The notes: a model not told the origin generated them from the sequence alone. A stretch of 36,238 bases of DNA from Myxococcales bacterium (GCA_023248745.1 JAHFDZ010000026.1:1-36238), one strand, 5' to 3'. Positions 17,213-26,147 are shown, numbered from the stretch's first letter. Made by a program: numbers and translations.

Positions 17213-17925
17213 TGGGTGATCCCGAAGGCAAGCGGCAACTGCAACGGCAGCATGAACTTCGTCGTCAACCGAATGTCAGCCGCGGGCGGTTCACTCTTGA
17301 GCACCAGAGTAATGCGCACTTCGACCGGGATACGACCCAGCTGCATGTTGGACTGTGTGGAGTCCCATCGATCAACCCATTGCAACGTCGATGGTTCGAA
17401 GTACTTCACCTGGAACTCTTTCACGTCTTCGGCAAGAACCTGAACGATTCCTCCTTTTCTGAAATCGACATCGATCGGACTCTGCTCGCGGCGCACAAGA
17501 TCGAGCTTGTCTGCTTGCGATTTATCTTTGGGTCGCGGCCTCTCGTCTCGCGCTGTAAAGAAACTGATCTCGGCCTGATCGGATTCTTTCGCATCACGCA
17601 ACAAGCGCCGGTGGGCAAACGCTGTAAAATCGACCCGCGCAAAGTCGCCGCTCATCGAACTGACAAAGCCCGTGTTGCGCACAACGAGCGCAGTGTTCGC
17701 AGGTTGGTGCACCGAAAGATATGCACTCTGCATTTCGCGCGCGATGCGGTCGAGCGCTTGCCGACCTTCGCGCGTGCGTTCGGCGCGACGCTGTTCGGAT
17801 CGCCTGCCGCGACCAAGCGTATCGAACGTGCCATAGATCAAAACGGACACCATCGCGATGAGTCCGATAGTGAGCATGATCTCGACGAGCGTCATGCCGC
17901 GCTGCAAACGTTGACCGGTGTTCAT
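17209..17925 (-). CDS. gspJ: Type II secretion minor pseudopilin GspJ
   Basis: This 238-residue protein has a clear prepilin signature: leader MNTGQRLQRG, then MTLVEIMLTIGLIAMVSVLIY with Glu at +5 of the mature form. The GspJ core is recognisable in the EGRQALDRIAREMQSAYLS helix and in the later VEVRITLVLK strand. GspJ is part of the pseudopilus tip complex with GspI and GspK, consistent with its position between them. Both ends overlap neighbours by four bases. Confidence 0.93.
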   Translation of the reverse strand: MNTGQRLQRGMTLVEIMLTIGLIAMVSVLIYGTFDTLGRGRRSEQRRAERTREGRQALDRIAREMQSAYLSVHQPANTALVVRNTGFVSSMSGDFARVDFTAFAHRRLLRDAKESDQAEISFFTARDERPRPKDKSQADKLDLVRREQSPIDVDFRKGGIVQVLAEDVKEFQVKYFEPSTLQWVDRWDSTQSNMQLGRIPVEVRITLVLKSEPPAADIRLTTKFMLPLQLPLAFGITQ

Positions 17926-18614
17926 TTGAAGGCACCGTCCGTCAGCACGCCACCATCACCATCGGGGTTCATGGTCGCCGCCAAGCCTGTTCGCGCAGGA
18001 TCGGTAATGAACTGGACGAACGAAAATGTCTTCTCAGTGATGCCTTCGCGCCACTTCACCGTCACGGTGACTCGACGAATGCCAATCTCAAGAACGGGCT
18101 TGAGCGAGGGATAGAGAAGGGTGAACGCCATCGACACAAGACCGCCCGCGCCTTGCTGGCCGTACTGTCCTGCAGCACTCTGACCGATGGCCTGAAGACC
18201 GCCGTCCATGTTTACCGCAGGCATGCCACCATCGAGCGCGCCTGCAGCAGCGGCGAGCGAGGCCATACCCGTTGAGCCGCCGTCGACAGAGCTGGACGTG
18301 TTCGGCATTGGTAACACGACGCGTTCTATTTTCCACTCGCACGAATAGCCGCGGTGCTCGTCCTCTTCGCAACAGTGGTCCGCAGAGTCGATCTCGTCAA
18401 TGAGCGGATAGCCCTTGATGATGAGGCGCTCTTCAAGCTCGGTCATGCGACAACGACCAAGAGCCGTCGCCTTTGCCATGCGCGTCGCATTCGAATTAGA
18501 AGCCACCAGGCCAGTTTGCGAGGCCATGACCAAACTGATCGCAAGGCTGAGGATACCAACGGCGATCATGACTTCGAGGAGCGAGAACCCTCTAGATGCG
18601 TTTGCTCGCCTCAT
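17922..18614 (-). CDS. gspI: Type II secretion minor pseudopilin GspI with Gly/Ala-rich insert
   Basis: This 230-residue protein has a prepilin cleavage site after Gly9 (ASRG, then FSLLEVMIAVGILSLAISLV, Glu at +5). GspI usually has about 120-130 residues. Here an insert of roughly 57 residues (about 104-160), rich in Gly, Ala, Ser, Met and Gln, breaks the core before the ITVTVKW-like C-terminal strands (RRVTVTVKWREG). Cys81, Cys82 and Cys92 could pair. Four-base overlaps link it to gspH and gspJ. Confidence 0.9.
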   Translation of the reverse strand: MRRANASRGFSLLEVMIAVGILSLAISLVMASQTGLVASNSNATRMAKATALGRCRMTELEERLIIKGYPLIDEIDSADHCCEEDEHRGYSCEWKIERVVLPMPNTSSSVDGGSTGMASLAAAAGALDGGMPAVNMDGGLQAIGQSAAGQYGQQGAGGLVSMAFTLLYPSLKPVLEIGIRRVTVTVKWREGITEKTFSFVQFITDPARTGLAATMNPDGDGGVLTDGAFK

Positions 18615-19339
18615 CGCCCTTCGTCCTTGCGCTCGGACAATTCGGTCTCGTCGGTGATCGCTTTGAGTTCACGCGCTTCGCTGTAAACCGTCGCTTTGCC
18701 AGTGAGCGGACTTGTTTCGACGCTGACGATTGTCTCGTCCATACTTGGAGCGCGTCCCTTATCGCCGATGCTCAGCTGAACCACTGCGCGTTCGGTTTGA
18801 CCGCCTGGCCAGAAGTAAAGATAGGCGCGACCGTTCGCGCGCGGTTCATCGTCGTGCGTTGACTGCACGTGGCGAAATCGAATACCGGGCTGCAACTTGA
18901 GTTTGCCCTTTTCATCGGCCTCTGCAGTGCCCGACGCAAGATCGAACGGCACCATACGGTAGGTAGCGCGACCAATTTGCGGCGGCTGATTGTAGGTCTT
19001 GCCCTCTGTAATCGCGGCCTTCTCGGCGAGCGTTGCGGGGTCAGCACCCGCCGACGCCGCGACGCTGTGCGTCTGCACGAGCATCGGTGCGTCGCTCTCT
19101 TCCATCCATACGAGGTTCTTCTCGATGTCGAAAACGAGGCGCGTTGTGCGCGAGCGCGCTGCTGCGTGAAAGTAAGCGACTCGAATCGCCGAAGTCACTG
19201 AAGTTGACGACCGCCTAAGGCGAGCAGCCGGGAGCTTGGCGGATGCCCCACCAATCGCGACCGTGAGCAAAGCGACGAGAACGATCACGACCATGATCTC
19301 GACAAGCGTCATGCCGCGCTGTGATCGTGCCGACTTCAT
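18611..19339 (-). CDS. gspH: Type II secretion minor pseudopilin GspH
   Basis: This 242-residue protein has the leader MKSARSQRG and a mature N-terminus MTLVEIMVVIVLVALLTVAI with Glu at +5. The region after the helix (LRRSSTSVTSAIRVAYFHAAARSRTTRLVFD) is typical of GspH/FimT proteins. It is a minor pseudopilin that helps join tip and shaft. It is longer than usual, with an extended loop around residues 75-160. About 60 bases separate it from gspG; it overlaps gspI. Confidence 0.92.
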   Translation of the reverse strand: MKSARSQRGMTLVEIMVVIVLVALLTVAIGGASAKLPAARLRRSSTSVTSAIRVAYFHAAARSRTTRLVFDIEKNLVWMEESDAPMLVQTHSVAASAGADPATLAEKAAITEGKTYNQPPQIGRATYRMVPFDLASGTAEADEKGKLKLQPGIRFRHVQSTHDDEPRANGRAYLYFWPGGQTERAVVQLSIGDKGRAPSMDETIVSVETSPLTGKATVYSEARELKAITDETELSERKDEGR

Positions 19340-19401
19340 CGCAAACTTCTCTCACTTTCACGTTGTTCGCTCTGTGCTCGCTTCCTCGATCGCGTCCTTG
19401 A

Positions 19402-19818
19402 TCACTTCGCAGGCACCCGAATGTCGTCTTCGGTGTTCTCTTTCTTGTCCTTGCCAAATGAGATGACAACCGGCTCGGCGTCGTTGCAGACAATCTTCCA
19501 CTTGTTACCCCACGGATCGGTCGGTTCGACCTTTTCGATCAGGCTCGCCTTGCGGAGCGCATCGATCGTCGGGCACTCGTCGTTCTCGGTGTTTTGCTGC
19601 TTCCAGATTTTTGCTGACGACTGCAGGCTCTTGCCGGACGTATTGGCCAGTTGAATTCTTGCGTTCTCAGCTCTGGCAAACACCGCGTAGCCAATCGCGG
19701 CCGTTAGAGCACCGATAATCGTGATCACGATCATGATCTCGGTCAGCGTCATACCGCGCTGGCGGCGGCGGCGGCGCTGTGCGGATGTGAGTTGGTTGGG
19801 TAACTTGATGATGTTCAT
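19402..19818 (-). CDS. gspG: Type II secretion major pseudopilin GspG
   Basis: This 138-residue protein has a long, very basic leader (QRRRRRQRG) cleaved after Gly22, then MTLTEIMIVITIIGALTAAI with Glu27 at mature position +5. The GspG hallmark DPWGNKW is at 101-107 and a Gly-Lys-Asp acidic loop (FGKDKKENTEDDI) follows, the usual calcium-binding end. Cys82 and Cys111 are placed to form a disulfide. It builds the pseudopilus shaft in the periplasm. A diverged paralogue lies directly upstream. Confidence 0.95.
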   Translation of the reverse strand: MNIIKLPNQLTSAQRRRRRQRGMTLTEIMIVITIIGALTAAIGYAVFARAENARIQLANTSGKSLQSSAKIWKQQNTENDECPTIDALRKASLIEKVEPTDPWGNKWKIVCNDAEPVVISFGKDKKENTEDDIRVPAK

Positions 19819-19858
19819 TTCTCGCCTCGTGTCGTCAGTAAGTCAGTTACGAATCGCC

Positions 19859-20275
19859 TTATTCCACGCGGTCAAGACCGTATGGTAAACCATCTGGACC
19901 ATCGCTCAAAACGTCAACACCGTGCTCATCGCGTCTGCCTGGGCAGACCATGCGAAGAGGTCTTCCCCACGCATCCGTCGGCGCCCTTCGGGCGTAACCC
20001 TGAGCGACAAGGTCGTTCCATTGCTTCGGACATTCGCCTGGATGATCGCTTCGAAACGCAGTGAGTTGGCGGTACGCGCTGATGATCGAAGCGCGCGTCG
20101 CCCGGATCGACGCCAGGTGTTCCTCCCGACGTCGAAGTGAAAACACGCTCACAATCACGAGGGCGACCAAAAGAACTTGGCGCAGTCGCGTTCGCGCGAG
20201 GCGTCCGACAAGGCCACGCTTGCGTTCCCATGGGAGGTATACGTTCGACTCGGTTGTTCGACGGCGAAAGATCAT
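19859..20275 (-). CDS. GspG-like paralogue lacking the prepilin motif
   Basis: This protein has 138 residues, exactly the length of its neighbour GspG. It shares EC at 81-82, T-D-x-W-G at 100-104, Cys111 and an acidic loop with Gly (LSDGPDG) near the end. It lacks the Gly, hydrophobic residue and +5 Glu prepilin signature. Instead a basic N-terminus (RTRLRQ) leads to an ordinary membrane helix at about 32-48. It therefore probably stays anchored in the inner membrane and is not processed into the pseudopilus. The start overlaps the gspF 3' part stop (ATGA). The GspG-fold origin is convincing; the role is unknown. Confidence 0.82.
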   Translation of the reverse strand: MIFRRRTTESNVYLPWERKRGLVGRLARTRLRQVLLVALVIVSVFSLRRREEHLASIRATRASIISAYRQLTAFRSDHPGECPKQWNDLVAQGYARRAPTDAWGRPLRMVCPGRRDEHGVDVLSDGPDGLPYGLDRVE

Positions 20276-20700
20276 GGTCCGCCTCCTGCCGACACGTCGT
20301 TCATGTTGACCATGGGCATCAGAATAGCCACGGCGATAAAGCCGACAATGCCACCCATGAGCACCATCATGACTGGCTCGAGCAGAGCCGTCAGACCTTG
20401 CACGCGATTCTCGACCTGAACGTCGTAGGCTCGCGCGGCGTTTTCGAGCATGCCCTCGAGCTCACCGCTCTTCTCACCCACGGCAATCATATGGGTGACC
20501 ATTGGCGGGAATTCTTTGCTGCGCTTGAGCGGCCCCGCAATGGATTCACCTTCGCGAATCTGGCTGCTTGCTTCATCGATAATTTGCTGAAGGCGCAAGT
20601 TACCAAGCACCGTCTTGACGATGCCCATTGCGTTGAGCAAAGGGACGCCGCTCTTAAGAAGCGTCGATAACGTTCGCGCAAAACGGGAAATCGCCAACAT
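20272..20700 (-). CDS. gspF: GspF, C-terminal part (after an in-frame amber codon)
   Basis: These 142 residues are the second cytoplasmic domain and last membrane helix of the T2SS platform protein GspF. ARTLSTLLKSGVPLLNAM is the repeated GspF motif, followed by MIAVGEKSGELEGML and the C-terminal helix PVMMVLMGGIVGFIAVAI. The frame is continuous with the upstream gspF part; only a TAG at 20710-20712 separates them. The ATG at 20700 comes nine bases after the TAG triplet and has no Shine-Dalgarno sequence. It could be a restart, a broken gene, readthrough or a sequencing error. The stop overlaps the GspG-like gene. Confidence 0.8.
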   Translation of the reverse strand: MLAISRFARTLSTLLKSGVPLLNAMGIVKTVLGNLRLQQIIDEASSQIREGESIAGPLKRSKEFPPMVTHMIAVGEKSGELEGMLENAARAYDVQVENRVQGLTALLEPVMMVLMGGIVGFIAVAILMPMVNMNDVSAGGGP

Positions 20701-20709
20701 TCGAATGAG

Positions 20710-21693
20710 CTAGCCAAAAATGGGAAGCTTGAGCACCAGCGTGTCGCGCCACAGGAGACCTCTCGGCGACTCGAGGTACTTGAAGCCGCGCGATAGGAGG
20801 AACCCGATCAACAGACCGCCGCCACAACCCATTACGTACGCAACCATGTCCTCGACTTGCGTGAGTGCGACGACCCACATTGCGCTCGCAAAGCCAGCCG
20901 CAAGCAGCCACTCAGCACCGAAGACTTCCCCTGCCTTCTTTACCTTGGGAGCCGACTGACGGACGACGATTGCACGGCGAACGAGATTGAACGCAAGGAT
21001 CGTCATGACGCCACCGAAGGTCTCGGTCGATGAAACGACCCTCGACACGAAGATGAGCGCTTGCGTGTACCAGGGCAACTCTTGCCCGAGGTTGTCGTAG
21101 ATTTTGCTCACTTGTGGAACGACGGTCGTCATCATCAGACTCACGAGCCCAAATCCGATGATCGACATCAGCGCTGGATAGGCGAGTGCGGCACTCACCT
21201 TCCCTTTCAGCTTTGCTTGGCTCTCGAGAAAATCGCTCAAACGTTCGAGCACGACTTCGAGCGTTCCTGACGCTTCACCAGCCGCCGCCATGCTTACGTA
21301 GAGGCCTTCGAACATTTTCGGATGCGCTTCGAGTGCTTTCGCGAAACTGCTGCCCTCGTTGAGAGCGTCGCGAACCTGCGTGAGCGCGCGTTGCAGATCT
21401 GGTTTTTCGACCTGTTCGACCATCGCCGAGACAGCCTCGACGAGCGGGATCCCTGCGCGGACTAGCGTCGCCAGTTGACGCGTCATCATCGCGATGTCGG
21501 CTTGATCAACACTCTGAAATAATTTGCTTCCGCCGCTTGACGATGCAGAAACTTTACCTTCTGACGCCACCGTCAGCATGACGCCATCACGCTTGAGCGC
21601 CGCGCGGAGGACCTTCACGTTGTCAGCGTCACGAACGCCTTTGACTTCCTTGCCAGACGCGACAACCAGCCCGCGGTACTCAAAAACTGCCAT
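20710..21693 (-). CDS. gspF: GspF, N-terminal part (ends at an in-frame amber codon)
   Basis: These 327 residues hold the first cytoplasmic domain (ARQL-type motif MMTRQLATLVRAGIPLVEAV at about 69-88, then AAAGEASGTLEVVLERL) and several helices. The frame stops at TAG just after LKLPIFG. The corresponding position in an intact GspF is followed by the second cytoplasmic domain, which here continues in the same frame. Compared with typical GspF (about 400 residues) the joined protein would have 473, because of an insert of about 69 residues (218-286) with an extra hydrophobic helix. It starts three bases after the gspE stop. Confidence 0.88.
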   Translation of the reverse strand: MAVFEYRGLVVASGKEVKGVRDADNVKVLRAALKRDGVMLTVASEGKVSASSSGGSKLFQSVDQADIAMMTRQLATLVRAGIPLVEAVSAMVEQVEKPDLQRALTQVRDALNEGSSFAKALEAHPKMFEGLYVSMAAAGEASGTLEVVLERLSDFLESQAKLKGKVSAALAYPALMSIIGFGLVSLMMTTVVPQVSKIYDNLGQELPWYTQALIFVSRVVSSTETFGGVMTILAFNLVRRAIVVRQSAPKVKKAGEVFGAEWLLAAGFASAMWVVALTQVEDMVAYVMGCGGGLLIGFLLSRGFKYLESPRGLLWRDTLVLKLPIFG

Positions 21694-21696
21694 CGC

Positions 21697-23547
21697 TCAC
21701 ACCCTCCCGGTTGGAGGCGCCGATGGCATCGAGCCAGAGATGGGCAACGCAGTCGAAGCGGGCGCGACCTCGAGCTCGGCATCTTCTTGAGTCGCAGCAA
21801 GAACCTCCTCGACCGTTGTCATGCCAGAGAGAACCTTGCGTGCTCCGTCGTCGCGCAACGAATCCATGCCCGCTTCAACAGCGGCGCGCTTGATCGTCTT
21901 TGCGTCCGCGTTCTTGAGGACGAGTGGGCCAACCGCGTCGTCCATCAGGAGAAGTTCGTAAATGCCGCGACGACCGGTAAATCCGGTGTCGGAGCAGTGA
22001 TCGCAGCCCTTTGGGCGATAGAAAGTCGGGCGCTCGATGAGGTCGGTTTCGAGCGGATCGAGCTCGCTCAAATGCCTTGGGTAGTACCGGGATTCGCGAT
22101 CGCGACGCTTACGCCGTGTTCGCATGCGCTCGCGCGTAAGCCCAAGCTCCTCGAGCTCGAACGGCTCGGCTGGGTAAGCTTCTTTACAATGTGGGCAGAG
22201 CACACGAACGAGTCGTTGCGCGAGAACGCCGATGACACTTGAGCGGATGAGAAACGGCTCGACGCCCATATCGATGACGCGCGTGAAAGCGCCTGCGGCA
22301 TCGTTAGTATGGATCGTTGACAATACGAGGTGACCGGTGAGCGACGCGTTGATCGCGATGTCGACGGTCTCTTTGTCGCGGATTTCACCAACCATGACCA
22401 CATCTGGATCTTGGCGAAGAAACGCACGAAGAGCGCTCGCGAAGGTGAGCCCAATCTTCGTTTGAACGTGAACTTGGTGAATACCGGGAATCTCGTACTC
22501 GACCGGGTCTTCTGCCGTCAGGATATTGATGTCGGGCTTGTTGATTCGGTTGACGCACGCGTAGAGCGTCGTCGTCTTTCCGGAACCCGTCGGTCCCGTC
22601 ACCAAAATGATGCCGTCGGGACGACGAATGAGCCCGTCCATCAGCAAATAGTCGCGATGGGCAAACCCAAGTTGCGGCAGATCGAGCATGACGCTCGACT
22701 TGTTAAGAAGACGCATGACGATGCGTTCGTAACCGCGACTGGTCGGAATTGTGCTGACGCGGATGTCAAAGCTTTTGCCCGCGATGCGCTTTGCGATGCG
22801 ACCGTCTTGTGGCAATCGCTTTTCGGCGATGTTCAAGGACGATTCAATTTTGATGCGTGAGATAATGCTGTTCATGAACGCGCGTGGAGCCCTTCGTGCG
22901 ACGTGAAGTTCACCGTCGACGCGGTAGCGCACGATCAGCTCTTTCTCTTCCGGCTCGATATGAATATCGCTCGCGCGTTCTTTCATCGCTTGAAGAAAAA
23001 GCGAATTCACCCAACGAATCACGGGCGCTTCGTCGTCTGAATCGAGGATGTCGCTCGCGCCGTCTTCTTCAACGACCGCTTCTCCATCTGTTTCGAGTTC
23101 GCCACCGCCAGCTTGCCGTTCGTAAACACGGTTGATCGCTTCTTCGATGCGCTCAACACCGCCAACGAGAAGCTCGACGGGCTTTCCGAACACGATACGC
23201 AGATCATCCGAAGCCGCTGTGTCGAACGGATTGGCCACGATGGCGTGGACCGCATCGGCATCTTCGGCAAATGCGAGAACGCAGTGCGACTTCGCAAACG
23301 TGATTGGCACACGCACCGCGAGTGCGGTCGGAATGTTCACGTGGTCAATTTGCTCGACGATTCCGACGCCCGCTTCTTCTGAAAGGGCACGCGCCATGAC
23401 GAGTTCGTCAGCCGCAGACGTACGCACAGCGGCTTCGAGAATGTCGCAGCCACGCTCGGATACGGTCGCGAGCAACGCCTCAAACTTCGCGGGATCAAGA
23501 ATCCCGCGCCGAACGAGGATGTCGCCGATGAAGCGTGCTTCGCTCAT
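21697..23547 (-). CDS. gspE: Type II secretion ATPase GspE
   Basis: This 616-residue ATPase powers pseudopilus assembly at the cytoplasmic face. An N-terminal GspE/PilB domain (1-145, IGDILVRRGILDPAKFEALL) is followed by an acidic linker (150-173). The NTD2/ATPase core has SDIHIEPEE at 193-201, Walker A GPTGSGKTT at 318-326, Asp box, VMVGEIRDKET at 385-394 and GHLVLSTIHTNDA at 405-417. Four cysteines (C451/C454 and C515/C518) form the zinc subdomain. The stretch between the pairs is unusually long (about 60 residues) and rich in Arg. It overlaps gspD by four bases. Confidence 0.96.
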   Translation of the reverse strand: MSEARFIGDILVRRGILDPAKFEALLATVSERGCDILEAAVRTSAADELVMARALSEEAGVGIVEQIDHVNIPTALAVRVPITFAKSHCVLAFAEDADAVHAIVANPFDTAASDDLRIVFGKPVELLVGGVERIEEAINRVYERQAGGGELETDGEAVVEEDGASDILDSDDEAPVIRWVNSLFLQAMKERASDIHIEPEEKELIVRYRVDGELHVARRAPRAFMNSIISRIKIESSLNIAEKRLPQDGRIAKRIAGKSFDIRVSTIPTSRGYERIVMRLLNKSSVMLDLPQLGFAHRDYLLMDGLIRRPDGIILVTGPTGSGKTTTLYACVNRINKPDINILTAEDPVEYEIPGIHQVHVQTKIGLTFASALRAFLRQDPDVVMVGEIRDKETVDIAINASLTGHLVLSTIHTNDAAGAFTRVIDMGVEPFLIRSSVIGVLAQRLVRVLCPHCKEAYPAEPFELEELGLTRERMRTRRKRRDRESRYYPRHLSELDPLETDLIERPTFYRPKGCDHCSDTGFTGRRGIYELLLMDDAVGPLVLKNADAKTIKRAAVEAGMDSLRDDGARKVLSGMTTVEEVLAATQEDAELEVAPASTALPISGSMPSAPPTGRV

Positions 23548-26102
23548 GGCTCCACTTTGAGGATGTTGCGAACAGGAGGCTTGCCATCTACGCGCGGTGC
23601 CGTCGGGGTAACGGCGCCAATATCAGTTGGCGGCGGGGCTGCAGCGCCGCCACCCAGCGTACGAATAGGTGCCGGCAGTTCGAGCGGCCTGCCGGGCACG
23701 TGCGTCTTGACCGCCTTGTGACCAAGGAGCGAATCGAGAGCACGACGCTCTTCGACTGCAACGTAGGACTGCCGAACCATCTCGAGCGCGCCATACGCTC
23801 GCCCGTAGTCCTTCGGCGGATCGTATTCGTTGTCACTAAACACGAAGTAGCGCTGAACGAACTCTTCCTTCTCTTGTATTTTTCGCTCGAAAACACGTCG
23901 TAAATCATCTTGACTACGCACAATGTACGGCGTCAGAACGAGAAGAAGGTTCGACTTTGCGAGTTCTTTCTTGTCGCTACGAAACAGCGCGCCAAGGAGC
24001 GGAATGTCGCCCAGAATTGGCACCTTCGTCTGACCACGAACAGACCTCGAACGCATGAGACCTGCAATCACGACGGTCTGCTGATCGCGAACCGTGAGCG
24101 TTGTCTCGGCAGTGCGCTTTCGTGCTCCGCGCACACCGAGCGTCCCTTCAGGTTCGGTCGGCTCGCTGTACTCTTCTTTGATCTGCAGCCGCACTTCGTC
24201 AGATTCGTTGATGAACGGCTTGATCGAAACCTTGATGCCAGTCTGCAGCGGGGCACTACCCCCTCCGTAGCCGCTTCCCATGCCGCCGAACGCGCTCAAT
24301 GCGCCCGCCGCCCCAGGAATTCCCGAAAGCGCACCGGTGAAACCCGAGTTGGTCTGCTGTGGAAGCATCTCACCGACCTCGATCTTCGCTTCAATGTTGT
24401 CGGTCGCGAGAATGTGCGGTGTCGCGAGCAAGTCAGAATCACCCGATGCGGCGATCATGTTAATCGCAAGACCGACCGATGGGATTGCAGTGCCGAAGAT
24501 CGCTTCGCTCCCCGGAATCGTTGGCCCGCGAAGGCCGAGCGCAAAGTTCTGAAGCGCGGTTGCGGCACCTGTACCGCTAAACGCAGTGGCCGAACCCAAT
24601 GGATCGAGACCACCCGCAATGAGCGATCCAGGCGCACCAACGTCGGGAATGCCGCCGTGAAATTTGATGCCAAACTCATCTTTGCGCGTGACGTTGAGAT
24701 CCATCAGCGCGGCTTCGATGAAGACCTGTCTGCGCGGCTTGTCGAGTTGGTCAATTACCTTACCAATTTGCGCATAGTCTCGCATCGACGACGTTATGAT
24801 CAGAGAGTTGGTCGCCTCGTCCGCGATGATCTTAACCCCCGCCTCGAAGACACCGCCCGGCTTCTGACCGCCCGCGGGTTGCCCGCCACCGCGGCCGCCC
24901 ATTTGGGCTGCGCTGTCGCTTACGCCGTTAAGAACCGTTGCGAGCTTTATCGCTTCGGCGTACTGCAGCGGGCGAACACGAACGTCACCCTCGCCCTTTT
25001 GTTGAACGTCAATTACCTTGATGAATTCGAGGGCACGCAAATAGGCACGTTCGGTTGCCACGATGATGACCGAATTGGTGCGTTCATCTGGGAACACTTT
25101 GCTGATCCGCGAATCGCCGCCACCCGTTGCCGCCCCGGCGGCTGGCTTAGCCCCGGCCGCGGGTGCAGCACCTCCCTTGATGTCGAAGAGTTCGTTGAGG
25201 CGCGCGGCGACGTCTGTCGCGGTGCCATAGTTCATCGTTTCGATCCAAACTTGCTCGCTCGCACCACCAACGTCGATCTCCTCGAGAATGTGGAGCATGC
25301 GACGAATGTTGGAACCCGTATCGGTAATGATGAGCATGTTCGTCGCCGCGTGAGGGGTCACGTCGGCGTTGGCGCTGCTCTTGAATTGCTTGAGCAAATC
25401 TGCCGCTTCTTGCGCGGAGATGTTTTGCAAGCGATGCATCCGCGTGATCAAACGTTCTTCGGCAGGCGCCGCGCGACCAGGTCCGTAGATCGTCGTGTTG
25501 AGACCGGTCGCGGTGCCTTTGACCTCAACAATTTTGTAGAAACGTCCCGACGGAATGACCGCAAGCCCTTGCGTGTCCAAGATCGAAAGAAACGCTTGAT
25601 ACGCTTCTCCGACCGTGACTTTTTGAGGAGAAAATACCGTGACCTTATTCGCGCGAACGTTACCGGTGATGATGAAGCGCTTTCCCGTGAGCTGGCCGAT
25701 GACTCGAATCAGTTCACCGAGATCGGCGTCTTCGAGTGAAAACGAAACGCGATAGCCATTCCCACGGGGTTCGTAGTCGACGCCTTGTTCGAATTGTTTC
25801 AGGCCGTTGGTATCGCCTTGTCGCTTCGCCAATGAAATGGGTGCGCCTGTTTGGGCTGGTGTCTGCGGCGTTGGCGGCGGAGTCGTTGGCGTCGCCGTAG
25901 GAACTGGAGGTGGAGTTCCATTCTTGTCAACCGGCTTGCCCATGAGGGGGCGACGAATTCGACCTCCGTCAACGCGATCTTTGCGACCCGAACCTTCAGG
26001 CGCAGCGGGAACGGGCACGGGACTGACTTCCTCCTGTGCGAACGCGATACCGCCGTTCGACAGAAACCAGAACGTCCCGAGACAAAAGGCACGCTTAATC
26101 AT
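23544..26102 (-). CDS. gspD: Type II secretion secretin GspD
   Basis: This 852-residue protein has a signal peptide (about 1-22, ending FAQ) and a Pro/Thr-rich stretch. N0 to N3 domains follow: VSFSLEDADLGELIRVIG for N0, then repeated KH-like units each with the TNMLIITD, TNSVIIVAT or TNSLIITSS strand. The secretin domain ends with the hallmark VPILGDIPLLGALFR and LLLVLTPYIV. It forms the outer-membrane channel. Gly/Ala/Gln-rich linkers break N2 and N3. The C-terminal tail (about 720-852) is Pro-rich and may bind a pilotin. A pilotin gene is not recognised here. Confidence 0.96.
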   Translation of the reverse strand: MIKRAFCLGTFWFLSNGGIAFAQEEVSPVPVPAAPEGSGRKDRVDGGRIRRPLMGKPVDKNGTPPPVPTATPTTPPPTPQTPAQTGAPISLAKRQGDTNGLKQFEQGVDYEPRGNGYRVSFSLEDADLGELIRVIGQLTGKRFIITGNVRANKVTVFSPQKVTVGEAYQAFLSILDTQGLAVIPSGRFYKIVEVKGTATGLNTTIYGPGRAAPAEERLITRMHRLQNISAQEAADLLKQFKSSANADVTPHAATNMLIITDTGSNIRRMLHILEEIDVGGASEQVWIETMNYGTATDVAARLNELFDIKGGAAPAAGAKPAAGAATGGGDSRISKVFPDERTNSVIIVATERAYLRALEFIKVIDVQQKGEGDVRVRPLQYAEAIKLATVLNGVSDSAAQMGGRGGGQPAGGQKPGGVFEAGVKIIADEATNSLIITSSMRDYAQIGKVIDQLDKPRRQVFIEAALMDLNVTRKDEFGIKFHGGIPDVGAPGSLIAGGLDPLGSATAFSGTGAATALQNFALGLRGPTIPGSEAIFGTAIPSVGLAINMIAASGDSDLLATPHILATDNIEAKIEVGEMLPQQTNSGFTGALSGIPGAAGALSAFGGMGSGYGGGSAPLQTGIKVSIKPFINESDEVRLQIKEEYSEPTEPEGTLGVRGARKRTAETTLTVRDQQTVVIAGLMRSRSVRGQTKVPILGDIPLLGALFRSDKKELAKSNLLLVLTPYIVRSQDDLRRVFERKIQEKEEFVQRYFVFSDNEYDPPKDYGRAYGALEMVRQSYVAVEERRALDSLLGHKAVKTHVPGRPLELPAPIRTLGGGAAAPPPTDIGAVTPTAPRVDGKPPVRNILKVEP

Positions 26103-26147
26103 TCGCTTTTCACCACGTTCGTTGTTCCCAAACTCGCGATCAGGCGC

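Noticed and set aside
17212-18114. 300-codon plus-strand frame opposite gspJ and gspI
   Set aside because: Antisense shadow of two well-supported pseudopilin genes.
23910-25739. 609-codon open frame on the plus strand opposite gspD
   Set aside because: It is a mirror of gspD codons; the product is Arg-rich without any domain, and gspD is certain.
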